From Cytobacillus firmus (GTDB lineage: Bacteria; Bacillota; Bacilli; Bacillales; Cytobacillaceae): DNA of 64,000 nucleotides. The notes beneath the pieces were generated by a model. That model was not told the DNA's origin. It saw only the letters and a list, made by a program, of their open reading frames with translations, and ran no database searches. The position numbers and the translations under genes were made by a program. This document shows positions 14,833-24,310 of the stretch, in pieces. The stretch is taken from positions 2,566,001 through 2,630,000 of the forward strand of contig NZ_CP098323.1 of assembly GCF_023657595.1 (NCBI RefSeq), written 5' to 3'. Every line of letters begins with the position of its first letter. The stretch's first letter is position 1.

Positions 14833-16126
14833 TGCACTCAACCTTTCTTGTCATATAATGTATTGCATTCACCAGGGATTGCTCATTGCCGAATCCCCCT
14901 GCTTTTGTTACAGCCCAATAGCCTTTTTTCCTGCTGCGCAGCCGGCCAAAAGGGAGACCCGGCTCTATTTCTGCATAGAGCTCCATTTCCTGTATACCCA
15001 ATTCTGAACAAGCAGCTTTTGCAATGTCCCCGCCTGTTAAAATCAAGCCGTCGAGTTCCGGGAACTTATTTACAAGTCTGTTTGCAATTTTCCCCAGTCC
15101 CATGGCAATCCGTTCGCCAATCTCATTCCCTGATAATCCTATTGCCTCTCCCGCTATACGGGCTGCATCCCGATTCTGATCGGAAGAATCTACATAAACA
15201 ACAAAATGGGTATTATCCTGATTTTGTCCAATTTTCTCAATGACTTCTTCAAAATCTATTGACTGATCAACCAATTGGATAGGATTGATTTCTGCGAAAT
15301 AAGATTGATCAATTTCTCTAATCCGGGAAAGCTGTTTTCTTGTAACCTGTGACAGACTCCCTGAAACTGTGAGTGTTTTCCTGATGTTATTTTCCTCATG
15401 AGCATTTTCATTATGAGATTTAAGCTTTAATGCTTCGGGTAAATATTCAACTAGAGCACCAGAACCAGTCCAAACCGTTTTTTTCTGAAGGCTTGTGAAA
15501 ATCTCGGCAATTACCTGCAGATCCTCTTCTCTTTCACTGTCGCATACAATCCAGTTCTTACCCGCCGCTAAAACTTCTTCAATGAATTTAAGGAGTTTTG
15601 CTTTGTCCCCGCGGATCAAAGCCAGATCAAGCAATGCAATATCCATTCCTGCATCCTTTTTTAACATGTGAGGAAGAAAGCTTTCCGTTACAGGTGTCTT
15701 TGGATCCCTTCCAAACTCTGTTTCTGTGATCAGTTCACCATTTACATAATGATGTCCAGATACCGTTGTACGATTCATTTTGGGAAATGCTGGGGCAATA
15801 ACAACGATTTCCGGCTGATATACCTTTTCAAGCGCTGCCAGTTCAGCTGATATATTTCCTCTCAAAGTTGAATCCACTTTTTTATAGACATGAGCATAGC
15901 CTTTTTCAAAAAGAAGAGAAGCAGCTTTTTCTACTGCTTCATATGCTTCTTCTTGTGTTTTTGCACGGCTGTCCGTATCCACAATTAAGACATCAGGGTC
16001 AGATTGAATGTTTTTCCCGGTAAGATCCATCATAACAGTGGCAGTCAGCCCTTTTTTCGCCAGCTGCACTCCTGAATCATTAGCGCCAGTCAAATCATCC
16101 GCGATAATGCCAATTTTTTCAGACAC
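14819..16126 (-). CDS. dtnK: Four-carbon acid sugar kinase (DUF1537), D-threonate kinase type
   Basis: About 435 residues. The N-terminal domain opens with GIIADDLTGANDSGVQLA, the hallmark of four-carbon acid-sugar kinases (DtnK/OtnK/LtnK), and continues with KKVDSTLRGNISAEL. The C-terminal ATP domain carries LILTGGDIAKAACSELG and GLPFGRL. It phosphorylates D-threonate or D-erythronate at C4 for PdxA2. The start may be GTG 16126 (AAGGA upstream, right before the family's normal N-terminus) or ATG 16147, which overlaps the permease stop by eight bases. The sub-family (D-threonate versus erythronate) is inferred from the PdxA2 partner, not from active-site residues. Confidence 0.82.
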   Translation of the reverse strand: MSEKIGIIADDLTGANDSGVQLAKKGLTATVMMDLTGKNIQSDPDVLIVDTDSRAKTQEEAYEAVEKAASLLFEKGYAHVYKKVDSTLRGNISAELAALEKVYQPEIVVIAPAFPKMNRTTVSGHHYVNGELITETEFGRDPKTPVTESFLPHMLKKDAGMDIALLDLALIRGDKAKLLKFIEEVLAAGKNWIVCDSEREEDLQVIAEIFTSLQKKTVWTGSGALVEYLPEALKLKSHNENAHEENNIRKTLTVSGSLSQVTRKQLSRIREIDQSYFAEINPIQLVDQSIDFEEVIEKIGQNQDNTHFVVYVDSSDQNRDAARIAGEAIGLSGNEIGERIAMGLGKIANRLVNKFPELDGLILTGGDIAKAACSELGIQEMELYAEIEPGLPFGRLRSRKKGYWAVTKAGGFGNEQSLVNAIHYMTRKVECNESN

Positions 16127-16139
16127 AAGAACCACATCC

Positions 16140-17132
16140 TTAACCATTAACTTTCTTCAGTTTTCCTTCATTAAACTCATAACCTTTTCTCTCTAGACGC
16201 TTAACCAAAAACGCTATATAGAGCGGAAGCAGAATTGCGGTTGTCACAGTAGATGCAGCAACCTGAACTGTCGCCAATTCAGCATACTGCGCAAACCCGG
16301 CGCTTGCGGCTGCAATGGCAGCTGGTGTTGCTACAGCATTTCCGGCCGTTGAACCTTCAGCAGCACCTACAATTGGATTCCACTTAAAGGCTTTGAACAC
16401 TAGATACCCAGCTGTACCCGTTACGAATACTGTTAACAGGCCAAGGATAATACCTGATAGACCACCTTCTACAATGGCACCGAAGTCAATCCCCATTCCA
16501 AGGGCGAAAGCGAAAAATGGAATGAGCATGGAGCTTCCATTATCAAGGAATCCGCGCATTTCTTCATCCAGGTTACCCAATACCATACCAACCAGGATTG
16601 GAAGCAGTACGGCAATGAAGGATTGCAGTGAGAACATGCCATCAACAAAGCCCATAGCACCAAATATGGATAGGGCCACCATTGTTAGAAACGGACCGTC
16701 ATTTAGTGCCAGCAATGAATAAGCTGCACGGTCTTCCTTGCTCCCATACTGGCCGACAAGTGCGACGAATAGGCCGCCATTACTGTTCGTCATAGCTGCA
16801 ATAATTGCAATTGGAGCCAAACCCAGCCAAAGGCCATTTTCACCTGCAAACATGTAAGCGATTAACCCGAATGCCGCACCTACTACCCACTTCGTAGCTA
16901 AAAGGGTTGCCCCTTTTCCTATTGAAACACCAAATGATTTTACGTTAATTTGAGCACCTGTACATAGCAGGAATAAAGCGATTAAAGCTGATGCACCGTC
17001 AACAAACAATGCTTGAGTAAAATTTCCGATACGGAGTAAATCAGGCGCAAAAGTATTAAGTATTGCTGCAATTAGCAACGGAACTACCATCATCCCGCCT
17101 GGAATTCGTTCAAGAGTTGCTTTGATCTTCAT
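16140..17132 (-). CDS. KdgT-type sugar-acid permease
   Basis: A 330-residue, ten-helix membrane protein of the 2-keto-3-deoxygluconate:H+ symporter family: N-terminal KIKATLERIPGGMMVVPLL, then FLLCTGAQI, AAMTNSNGGLF and the C-terminal GSTAGNAVATPAAIAAA. First gene of a three-gene operon with the DUF1537 kinase and PdxA2. It therefore probably imports the four-carbon sugar acid (D-threonate or D-erythronate) rather than KDG. AGGGGATG-type ribosome site upstream. Two CcpA sites lie in its promoter region. Confidence 0.85.
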   Translation of the reverse strand: MKIKATLERIPGGMMVVPLLIAAILNTFAPDLLRIGNFTQALFVDGASALIALFLLCTGAQINVKSFGVSIGKGATLLATKWVVGAAFGLIAYMFAGENGLWLGLAPIAIIAAMTNSNGGLFVALVGQYGSKEDRAAYSLLALNDGPFLTMVALSIFGAMGFVDGMFSLQSFIAVLLPILVGMVLGNLDEEMRGFLDNGSSMLIPFFAFALGMGIDFGAIVEGGLSGIILGLLTVFVTGTAGYLVFKAFKWNPIVGAAEGSTAGNAVATPAAIAAASAGFAQYAELATVQVAASTVTTAILLPLYIAFLVKRLERKGYEFNEGKLKKVNG

Positions 17133-17176
17133 AATTTTAACATCCCCTTTATATATGTTTCAATTTTAAACACAAA

Positions 17177-17211
17177 TGAAAACGATTACAGGTTTATATT
17201 AAACGCTTTCA
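17177..17211 (-). promoter_or_regulatory. Two CcpA cre-like operators
   Basis: TGTAATCGTTTTCA (17190-17177, minus strand) fits the cre consensus TGWNANCGNTNNCA. TGAAAGCGTTTAAT (17211-17198) is a second, slightly weaker copy. They lie 45-80 bases before the permease start and suggest glucose repression of the sugar-acid operon. No convincing -24/-12 sigma-54 promoter is visible here. Confidence 0.65.
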
Positions 17212-17296
17212 CTGCAAAATACAACATTTTTTACAGAAAAATAGTTTGGTATTTTCTAGATTTATATTATTTGTTGCATTTTTAAACACTTGATAA

Positions 17297-17331
17297 TAAA
17301 AAAAGAAGCTGAATACTACTGCTTCAGCTTC
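17297..17331 (-). terminator. Rho-independent terminator of the PrpR-type regulator gene
   Basis: GAAGCTGAA/TTCAGCTTC stem (17305-17313 and 17323-17331) overlapping the last codons of the gene, with a run of T on the minus strand. Confidence 0.75.
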
Positions 17332-19010
17332 CTCCACAATGTCGACCGATTAATGCCTAACCGTTTGGACACCTTTGTTTGATTTTGGTTTTCCTCTTCC
17401 ATAACTGCTTCGATAATTCGTTTTTCAATCTGATCCAATGTTCCATTTAACAGACTGTCTTCAATTTGAACTGGCCTGTGCTTCAGATTCAGCTGTCTTG
17501 AAACAGTCTCTTTACTGATGGTATAACCTTTCTCAGCTGCTAAGACATCAAAAAGGAATGATTTCAGCTCAGCCGTATTTCCAGGCCATTTATATTGCTC
17601 CAGCAGCTCCATCGCATCCTCCCTGATTTTCACAGCAGAGGTTCCATACTGCTGATGAAAATGGGCAATAAAGTAAGCTGTTAAAGCTCTTATATCATCC
17701 TTGCGTTCTAATAAAGAGGGGATATAGATGCGAACAGCTTCTTCGTTATAAAGAAGGGAATAGTACTCCTGCATTTCACTGGGCAGGGACAGAATTACTT
17801 CTTTCCCTGATTCTGCCCAGCTTTGACACTGCTTTAACAGATGGGGCTTCTCTTCTGCTGATATGTCCTCAGCGCCGTAAACATATATAGATCGGACGTC
17901 GTCATCATAGGAATCCAAACCTCTTCTTGTTTCCTTTGCATGTATAGAAAGCAGCAAACCGGCCCCCTGATGCTTTAAGTAATGGATATAGCGCGCTAAT
18001 AATCCTTTTCCAGTGCCGGCAGCACCAATTAAAAGCCATAAATTTCGGTTTATTCCTGCAGAAATAGCAGCCAGACAATCTTTCATTGCTTCACTCTCAT
18101 TGATGATCATCGGCAGCTGTGACACTGTTTCCACGTTAAGATCTTCTGAAGAACTCTTCATATGATTAAGCTCTTTAATAATGAATTGAGTATAGATTTC
18201 ATTCGCAATTTCAAGGTTCGAAACCTGAACTTTAAGCATATCTCCCTTAATACCTTCTATCATTTCAACAGACTCTGCATTTCCCTTCCGGTGTACAAGA
18301 CTCTGTATATCACTTACGAGAATGGGAGGAGAGGAAAAAGTATTCCATTGTTCAAAGACACATTCAGCATTACTGTCCAAAATGATAATATTATCAGTAT
18401 TCTTCTTTATGATTGCCCGAAGCAGGTCGTTTTCCTGCTGTTTTCTGCGAAAAGAATGATACACGGATTTCACTTTTTGGAACGAATCAAAGATTGCTTC
18501 ACGGCCGGATTGTATCAGGATTCCCTCGAGACCTGCTTTAGCGGCAGCTTCCATGGTTACAACGTCACCCATGATCAATTCAAAGCCCTTGAATTTCAGT
18601 TCCAGGACAAGGGTTTCTACTTCCTCTTCCTTTTGAATCGTAAAAACCTCTATACCTATATCCAATATGTCAGTAATCGTTTTGGCGCCAAGCGTTAGGT
18701 TGGAAAAGCCCACAATCGCTTTCTTACCTGGAAAATCATTGGCAAGGGTTAACACCCGAAGCATATCATACCCGGATACCTGAATATCGATAACAGGGAT
18801 ATTTGTTTCCTGTTGGATCAGCTTTGCGGTTCCACCTCTGCTGATGATCATATCAATACCTTCAGATTCGGCATTATACACATGGGGGAGTGCCTGCCCC
18901 AGATTTCCAGTTGCTATTTTAATGTCCAGTTCTTTTTCCTCTTTCCTGCATTCCTCAATTAATGGAAGCATAGCAGGATAAGGAGCAATAAATAATGTCT
19001 TTATTTTCAT
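17316..19010 (-). CDS. PrpR-type transcription regulator with degenerate AAA+ module
   Basis: About 564 residues. The N-terminal PrpR_N sensor domain (about 1-190, KTLFIAPYPAMLPLIEECRKE...SRGGTAKLIQQETNIPVIDI) binds metabolites in this family. A PAS-like segment follows, then an AAA+ region with Walker A GAAGTGKG (near 333). A Fis-type HTH at the end reads NQTKVSKRLGINRSTLWRKLK. The GAFTGA loop needed to contact sigma-54 is absent, and Walker B is degenerate (IYVYGAEDIS). It may thus act at sigma-A promoters. The start is ATG 19010 behind AGGTG. Upstream of and co-directional with the permease-dtnK-pdxA2 operon, which it probably controls. Confidence 0.82.
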   Translation of the reverse strand: MKIKTLFIAPYPAMLPLIEECRKEEKELDIKIATGNLGQALPHVYNAESEGIDMIISRGGTAKLIQQETNIPVIDIQVSGYDMLRVLTLANDFPGKKAIVGFSNLTLGAKTITDILDIGIEVFTIQKEEEVETLVLELKFKGFELIMGDVVTMEAAAKAGLEGILIQSGREAIFDSFQKVKSVYHSFRRKQQENDLLRAIIKKNTDNIIILDSNAECVFEQWNTFSSPPILVSDIQSLVHRKGNAESVEMIEGIKGDMLKVQVSNLEIANEIYTQFIIKELNHMKSSSEDLNVETVSQLPMIINESEAMKDCLAAISAGINRNLWLLIGAAGTGKGLLARYIHYLKHQGAGLLLSIHAKETRRGLDSYDDDVRSIYVYGAEDISAEEKPHLLKQCQSWAESGKEVILSLPSEMQEYYSLLYNEEAVRIYIPSLLERKDDIRALTAYFIAHFHQQYGTSAVKIREDAMELLEQYKWPGNTAELKSFLFDVLAAEKGYTISKETVSRQLNLKHRPVQIEDSLLNGTLDQIEKRIIEAVMEEENQNQTKVSKRLGINRSTLWRKLKQ

Positions 19011-19100
19011 CGCATTCACCTAAATGTATCTTACCATTCATTTCTAAGCGGCACCAATAAATAGGAAAATAGGTCAAGAGTTTTAAAAAGTTATGGCAGC

Positions 19101-20333
19101 TTATTTCTTCACCTGCCCATTCCCTTTCACAATATATTTCGTCGATGTCAGTGCCGGCAGCCCCATCGGACCACGGGCATGGAGCTTTTGGGTGCTGATG
19201 CCGATTTCAGCTCCGAACCCAAACTCGAAGCCATCTGTGAAACGGATGGATGCATTATGGTAAACTGCCGCTGCATCGACTTCATTCAGGAATTTTTGCA
19301 CATTTTCCGGGTTTGATGAAATAATCGCTTCAGAATGTTTTGTCCCAAAGCGGTTGATATGAGTAATGGCCTCGTCCAAGCTTTCCGTCACTTTCATTGC
19401 GACTTCCAACCCTAAATATTCAGCGGCCCAATCCTCTTCCACGGCCGGGATAATTCCTTCCCCGCTGACACCTTCCCCCCCATGAATCACAACCCCTTTT
19501 TCCATTAGTGCATTCACAAGATCGGTCAGCCCCTCCCACTCTCTGTGAACAAGGATTGTTTCGCAGGCATTGCAAACGGACGGACGCTGCGTTTTGGCAT
19601 TAACCGCTATGCTAACCGCCATTTCCTTAGCAGCACTTTCATCAATATAGATATGGCAATTGCCGGCACCAGTTTCAAGCACCGGGACTGTGGACTGTTC
19701 AACAACTGTCTGAATCAGCTTTGCTCCTCCCCGCGGGATCAGGACATCCAGGTAATCGTTCAGCCTGAACATAGCTGATGCAGTTTCCCGGCTTGTATCT
19801 TCAATAAGCTGAACCGCTTCACGCGGCAGGTCACTCTTATCCAAAGCATGATGAATCACTTGCACAATCGCTTTATTGGAATGAATAGCAGTAGAACTTC
19901 CTCGCAGCATAACAGCATTGCCTGTCTTCAAGCATAAGCTGGATGCATCGACCGTTACATTGGGACGCGCTTCATAGATCATGCCGACAACTCCAAGCGG
20001 GACCCGGACCTGTGTTATCTCAAGCCCGTTCGGGCGTTCCCAATCGGAAATAATCTCCCCAACTGGATCTTCCAGCCGGGCAAGCTGGAGAAGTGCGTCT
20101 GCCATATCCTCAATGCGGGCTTCATTTAACCGCAGACGGTCCAATAAAGCATCGCTCATTCCATTTTTCCTTCCTTCGTCCAGGTCCTTATTATTTTCTG
20201 TTAAAATAAAATTCTTTTCCTGCATCAGCTGTCCTGAGATCAGTTCGAGCGCACGATTTTTTTGCTGTGTTGTCTTTTTCGCCAGCTCTGCCGCTGCCTT
20301 TTTCGCTTTTTGGCCTTTATGAATTAACTCCAT
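19101..20333 (-). CDS. proA: Gamma-glutamyl phosphate reductase
   Basis: A 410-residue cytoplasmic enzyme that reduces gamma-glutamyl phosphate with NADPH to glutamate-5-semialdehyde, the second step of proline synthesis. It is an ALDH-fold protein with [31 protein letters not shown], the catalytic Cys in [12 protein letters not shown] and the terminal [21 protein letters not shown]. Normal length. It overlaps proB by 10 bases, with its AAGGAG site in the proB end, so the two are coupled. No clear terminator hairpin was seen after the stop. Confidence 0.95.
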   Translation of the reverse strand: MELIHKGQKAKKAAAELAKKTTQQKNRALELISGQLMQEKNFILTENNKDLDEGRKNGMSDALLDRLRLNEARIEDMADALLQLARLEDPVGEIISDWERPNGLEITQVRVPLGVVGMIYEARPNVTVDASSLCLKTGNAVMLRGSSTAIHSNKAIVQVIHHALDKSDLPREAVQLIEDTSRETASAMFRLNDYLDVLIPRGGAKLIQTVVEQSTVPVLETGAGNCHIYIDESAAKEMAVSIAVNAKTQRPSVCNACETILVHREWEGLTDLVNALMEKGVVIHGGEGVSGEGIIPAVEEDWAAEYLGLEVAMKVTESLDEAITHINRFGTKHSEAIISSNPENVQKFLNEVDAAAVYHNASIRFTDGFEFGFGAEIGISTQKLHARGPMGLPALTSTKYIVKGNGQVKK

Positions 20334-21454
20334 GAACTTTTCTCCTTTCTTTTCTGGGTTACCCAGTGATCCCGGTGAATGACAACCCGGCTGTCACTCC
20401 CGGCCAGCTGCATGGCTTCCGCACTGGATAGCCCTTTAATGGCCCGAAGCTCATCGGATGAGAAGTTAACCTGCCCCTTGCCGATCAAATCCCCTTTTGG
20501 GCCAATCACTTCCACTACATCCTGAATATGAAAATGGCCTGTTATGCTGGTCACACCTGCAGGCAGAAGGCTTTTTCCCTGAGTTACTATGGCCTGTGCA
20601 GCACCGTGATCCACTTCAATTTTCCCATTCGGAACAGAATGCAGCGCAAGCCACTGCTTGGAGGTTTTGACACTCGGCTGTGACCCCGTACCGATATAAG
20701 TCCCATCCCCTTTGCCTTCAAGGATCTCAATCAGCTTTTCCTCACCATGCCCCACACCTATGAAAACCTGCACACCCAGTGCAAGAGCTGTCCTTGCCGC
20801 CGCAAGCTTTGTCACCATTCCGCCGGTTCCCACCTTTGAGCCTGACCCTGCAGCAGCATTCATCAATTCCTCGGTTATTTCTGAAATAAAATTGAACTTT
20901 TTTGCTTCTGAATTTGTGCGGGGATTGGAATCATAAATTCCATTCACATCTGTCAGGATGATCAGGCGGTGTGCCTGTACCAGCCCGCAGACAAGTGCTG
21001 ACAGCATATCGTTATCACCAAAGGCCAGCTCCTCAATTGATACAGAATCATTTTCGTTAATGATCGGAAGTACATTCCGCTTCAATAGTTCAGACAATGT
21101 GGCATGTGCATTTTGATATTGCTCCTTGTGAAGGAAGTTTTGCCTAGTCAGCAGCAACTGCGCTGCAACGATGCCATGCTTTTTGAATGCTTCCGTATAT
21201 CCCTGCATTAATAACCCCTGGCCCACTGCGGCGGCTGCCTGTTTTCCGGCTATGGTCACCGGGCGTGAAGGATAGCCAAGATCCGCAAACCCTGCAGCAA
21301 CGGCTCCGGATGAAATTAAAATAACTTCATGCCCCTTCTCCTTCAGCCGCGAAAGGGCAGCTGCATGCCCCTCCAGCTTTTCCATGCACAATCCGCCATT
21401 GTTATTAGTCAGCGAACTGCTTCCAATTTTCACAACAATCCGTTCCTTCTTCAC
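20324..21454 (-). CDS. proB: Glutamate 5-kinase with PUA domain
   Basis: A 376-residue kinase that makes gamma-glutamyl phosphate, the committed and usually proline-inhibited step of proline synthesis. The amino-acid kinase domain (1-260) has [33 protein letters not shown] and [15 protein letters not shown]-terminal PUA domain (about 275-365) is the full-length form. It starts at GTG behind GGGTGGTG. Transcription starts upstream of a T-box leader, so expression should follow uncharged tRNA(Pro). That arrangement is the one known for T-box-regulated proBA pairs of Bacilli. Confidence 0.95.
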   Translation of the reverse strand: MKKERIVVKIGSSSLTNNNGGLCMEKLEGHAAALSRLKEKGHEVILISSGAVAAGFADLGYPSRPVTIAGKQAAAAVGQGLLMQGYTEAFKKHGIVAAQLLLTRQNFLHKEQYQNAHATLSELLKRNVLPIINENDSVSIEELAFGDNDMLSALVCGLVQAHRLIILTDVNGIYDSNPRTNSEAKKFNFISEITEELMNAAAGSGSKVGTGGMVTKLAAARTALALGVQVFIGVGHGEEKLIEILEGKGDGTYIGTGSQPSVKTSKQWLALHSVPNGKIEVDHGAAQAIVTQGKSLLPAGVTSITGHFHIQDVVEVIGPKGDLIGKGQVNFSSDELRAIKGLSSAEAMQLAGSDSRVVIHRDHWVTQKRKEKSSWS

Positions 21455-21484
21455 TCAGACACCACCCTTAAGTTAAAAAACGTT

Positions 21485-21655
21485 CGCCCGCTTCATGAAG
21501 CGGAATAAAGTGAAACTTCAATCAGTGGGGGTTTTCCTATCCCCCACTGATTGTTAGTTGAACCAATCGGGCCTTTACGGGCAGTTTGACCCCTACTTAT
21601 CCTCCTTTGATTCCTCTGAGTCTTGAAGTGGGGGTCTTACTGCCCGTTAGACTGC
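21485..21655. other. Hairpin-rich insert between T-box and proB
   Basis: Three strong inverted repeats lie side by side: the 16-bp palindrome CCGCTTCATGAAGCGG near 21488-21504; a 12-bp stem AATCAGTGGGGG/CCCCCACTGATT (about 21519-21551); and ACGGGCAGT-tt-GACCCC with GGGGTC-tt-ACTGCCCGT (about 21576-21650). No reading frame. The pattern resembles ends of IS200/IS605-type elements or palindromic mini-elements; it is not part of the normal T-box design. Confidence 0.55.
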
Positions 21656-21660
21656 GATAA

Positions 21661-21921
21661 AAAAAGCCCTCCCATCCCTAAAAAAAGGACGGAAGAGCTT
21701 TGTCTTTCGCGGTACCACCTTCATTGGCACTCCACACTGCAAGTGCCCGCTTTAAAAATCCTATAACGCCGGAAATTCGGCCAGGTTTGCCTGGCAGCTC
21801 AAGGGCTAGGTTCAATAGCTTTGCAGGCTGCAGGACCTTTCAGCCGGTGAATCCCGCTCTCTTCTTGCCTGAGTTCTATTTACTGATTCCCTGTCAATGC
21901 TGTTGGTATTTTCATAAGATT
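21661..21921 (-). promoter_or_regulatory. T-box riboswitch of proBA
   Basis: Minus strand carries the T-box sequence AAGGTGGTACCGCG (about 21719-21706), followed by a terminator AGCTCTTCCGTCC/GGGATGGGAGGGCT with T-run. A long stem I region reads back to about 21910. AAAGGTCCTGCAG in the stem I arm provides a CCU triplet as likely proline specifier. It lets proBA be read only when tRNA(Pro) is uncharged. Confidence 0.88.
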
Positions 21922-21927
21922 AGAATT

Positions 21928-21956
21928 ATTATGCATGCTTCAGTATTTTATGTCAA
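21928..21956 (-). promoter_or_regulatory. SigA promoter of the T-box/proBA transcript
   Basis: -35 TTGACA (21956-21951), 17-bp spacer, -10 CATAAT (21933-21928) on the minus strand; start near 21921. Confidence 0.7.
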
Positions 21957-22074
21957 TGATTAATTTGCTGATTTAAAGGGGTAAAATTCTTATTTTGCCG
22001 TTAAGGTGCAATCCCATGATAATGCACGCCCATTCGGGAATGCTAAGAAAAAAGACTAACGGGAGGATGTACAT

Positions 22075-23748
22075 ATGGAGTCAATCGGAAAGCAGTTATC
22101 CCTCTTTTCTCTTGGCGGCATCAATGAAATTGGCAAAAACATGTATGTGATTCAATATGATGACGATATTATCGTGATAGACGCCGGGGGGAAATTTCCT
22201 GATGAGACATTACTGGGGATTGATCTGATCATCCCGGATATCACTTACCTTGAGGAAAACAGGGAAAAAATACGAGGCCTGATTGTCACTCATGGACACG
22301 AGGATCATATCGGCGGAGTTGCCTATCTTCTGAAAAAAATTAATATGCCTGTGTATGCCACGCGATTTACACTGGGCCTCATTGAATTAAAGCTAACGGA
22401 GCATCGCCTGCTTGGTGACTCCGAGCTGATCACCATTGATTCTGATACTAAACTTGATTTTGGTGAGATAGCCGTCAGCTTCTTCAAAGTGAATCACAGC
22501 ATACCGGACTGTTTGGGAATTGTGTTTAAAACACCAGAAGGAAATGTCGTCCATACCGGTGATTTTAAATTTGATTTGACACCTGTAAATCAGGAGCATG
22601 CTGATATCCACAGGATGGCTGAGATCGGGCGGGAAGGAGTCCTCGCACTTCTCTCAGAAAGCACAAACGCAGAGCGGTCCGGCTTTTCGCCTACCGAGCA
22701 TATTGTAGGGGAGAACATTGAGGAAGCATTTATGAAAGCACCCCGCAAAATCATCATCTCCACATTCGCTTCCAATGTTAGCCGTGTCCAGCAGGTGGTC
22801 ACTGCGGCCATTAAAGCAAACCGGAAGCTTGTCCTGCTTGGCCGAAGCATGGTGAATGTGGTGGATGTAGCCATTGAACGAGGGTATCTGACCGTACCAG
22901 AGGGAATGATCATCAACCCAAAAGAGGCCATGAATCTCGCTCCTGAAAAGGTTTGCATACTTTGTACCGGCAGCCAGGGTGAGCCGATGGCTGCCCTCTC
23001 ACGCCTTTCTTCCGGAAATTATCGTGACGCTGAAATTCATCCTGAAGATACGGTGATTCTGGCTGCCTCCCCAATCCCAGGGAACGAACGGGATGTTTCT
23101 AAAATCATTGACAACCTGTTTAAACTGGGAGCAAGAGTGATTTACGGTTCAGGAAGCTCCACAGGAATGCATGTGTCCGGGCACGGCTACCAGGAGGATT
23201 TAAAGCTCATGCTCACATTGATGAAGCCGATATATTTTATCCCTATTCACGGTGAATACAGAATGCTTCATCATCATAAATTGCTTGCTGAATCGATCGG
23301 TGTTGAAAAGGGGAACACTTTTATCATTAAAAATGGGGATGTCGTTGATATTGAAAACGGGGAAGCACGTCAGACAAGGCGGGTCCCTGCAGGTGATACT
23401 TATGTGGATGGAGTGGGTGTCGGTGATATTGGCAGCATTGTGCTCCGCGACAGGAAGCAGCTTTCCGAAGATGGCATGCTTGTGATCGTGCTGACCATGA
23501 GCAAGAGTGAACGAAAAATGATATCAAGGCCGGATACAATCTCCCGGGGCTTTATTTATGCACGGGAATCCGAAGACCTGCTGAGAGACATAAACCGGAT
23601 TGCCGAAAAGACCGTCAACGAGCTTCCTGAACAGGATAAAAGCCAGTGGAATGTCATCAAGCAGAGCATCAAAAAATCACTTGGACAGTTTTTATTTGAA
23701 AAAACAAAGCGTAAACCAATGATCCTGCCGATCATTATTGAAATCTAA
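22075..23748 (+). CDS. Ribonuclease J paralogue
   Basis: A 557-residue beta-CASP metallo-beta-lactamase nuclease of the RNase J family (5'-3' exonuclease/endonuclease in mRNA decay). It shows the metal site HGHEDH (residues 73-78), SIPDCLGI, HTGDFKFD, STNAERSGFSPTE, the beta-CASP GRSMVNV and CTGSQGEPMAALSR, HVSGHGYQEDLKLM, IHGEYRM and the family tail EKTKRKPMILPIIIE. It is about as close to RNase J1 as to J2 and not in either's usual genome context, so it may be a third copy. GGGAGG lies eight bases before ATG. Monocistronic, with its own terminator. Confidence 0.9.
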   Translation: MESIGKQLSLFSLGGINEIGKNMYVIQYDDDIIVIDAGGKFPDETLLGIDLIIPDITYLEENREKIRGLIVTHGHEDHIGGVAYLLKKINMPVYATRFTLGLIELKLTEHRLLGDSELITIDSDTKLDFGEIAVSFFKVNHSIPDCLGIVFKTPEGNVVHTGDFKFDLTPVNQEHADIHRMAEIGREGVLALLSESTNAERSGFSPTEHIVGENIEEAFMKAPRKIIISTFASNVSRVQQVVTAAIKANRKLVLLGRSMVNVVDVAIERGYLTVPEGMIINPKEAMNLAPEKVCILCTGSQGEPMAALSRLSSGNYRDAEIHPEDTVILAASPIPGNERDVSKIIDNLFKLGARVIYGSGSSTGMHVSGHGYQEDLKLMLTLMKPIYFIPIHGEYRMLHHHKLLAESIGVEKGNTFIIKNGDVVDIENGEARQTRRVPAGDTYVDGVGVGDIGSIVLRDRKQLSEDGMLVIVLTMSKSERKMISRPDTISRGFIYARESEDLLRDINRIAEKTVNELPEQDKSQWNVIKQSIKKSLGQFLFEKTKRKPMILPIIIEI

Positions 23749-23756
23749 ACGAAAAG

Positions 23757-23783
23757 AGGCAAGCCTTAAAAGGCTTGCCTTTA
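23757..23783 (+). terminator. Rho-independent terminator of the RNase J gene
   Basis: AGGCAAGCC/GGCTTGCCT stem with TTAAAA loop, followed by TTTA. Confidence 0.8.
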
Positions 23784-23854
23784 TCACAGGATAACGCACA
23801 ATCAGTCAGGAAACTTTCCTCCTGATTGGAGTTTCCCATTATCTAAAGGGCTGC

Positions 23855-24310
23855 TTATCCGCGGCGTCCGCCTCGGCCGCCCCGCTTTCCTTCAGTATTG
23901 CGCTTCAATGAAGAAATATTTTCTTCACTCGATTTTAAGAATTTTGCCATTTTGTCTTCAAAGCTTTCCTTCGGCTTAAAGTTTCCTTTTGAACGGAAAT
24001 CTCTTGAACCACCGCCGCGGCGATCATCTCTTCCCTGGCGCGGTGGGCGCTGTGAATAAGAAGATTGGCCTTCTGGTCTGTCCACTGCTTTTTTGATGGA
24101 CAAGGCAATTTTGCCTTCCTTCTCACTAAGCACTTTAACAGTTACTTCATCGCCAACTTTTAAATGATCATTGACATCTTTAACATAGCTGTCAGCTACC
24201 TCACTGATGTGAACTAGACCAGTCGTGCCGCCTGGCAGCTCGACAAAAGCTCCGAAATTTGTAATCCCTGTTACTTTTCCTTGTACCTTGCTTCCAATTT
24301 CGATTGACAA
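23855..24310 (-). CDS. yabR: S1-domain RNA-binding protein YabR
   Basis: A 151-residue protein with an N-terminal S1 domain (about 1-75: VGSKVQGKVTGITNFGAFVELPGG type start, GLVHISEVADSYV) and a basic, Gly/Arg-rich tail ending KRNTEGKRGGRGGRRG. The S1 domain and the ESFEDKMAKFLK...LKRNTE tail match B. subtilis YabR, with about 20 extra residues in the disordered linker (RPPRQGRDDRRGGGSRDF). It probably binds RNA or ribosomes. It starts at TTG behind GAGGGGG. Usually yabR sits near divIC and tilS; here it is alone next to RNase J, which is an unusual location. Confidence 0.85.
   Translation of the reverse strand: MSIEIGSKVQGKVTGITNFGAFVELPGGTTGLVHISEVADSYVKDVNDHLKVGDEVTVKVLSEKEGKIALSIKKAVDRPEGQSSYSQRPPRQGRDDRRGGGSRDFRSKGNFKPKESFEDKMAKFLKSSEENISSLKRNTEGKRGGRGGRRG

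Noticed and set aside
17133-17315. Sigma-54 promoter before the sugar-acid permease
   Set aside because: A TTTTGCA -12-like element exists but the -24 GG is absent at the required spacing.
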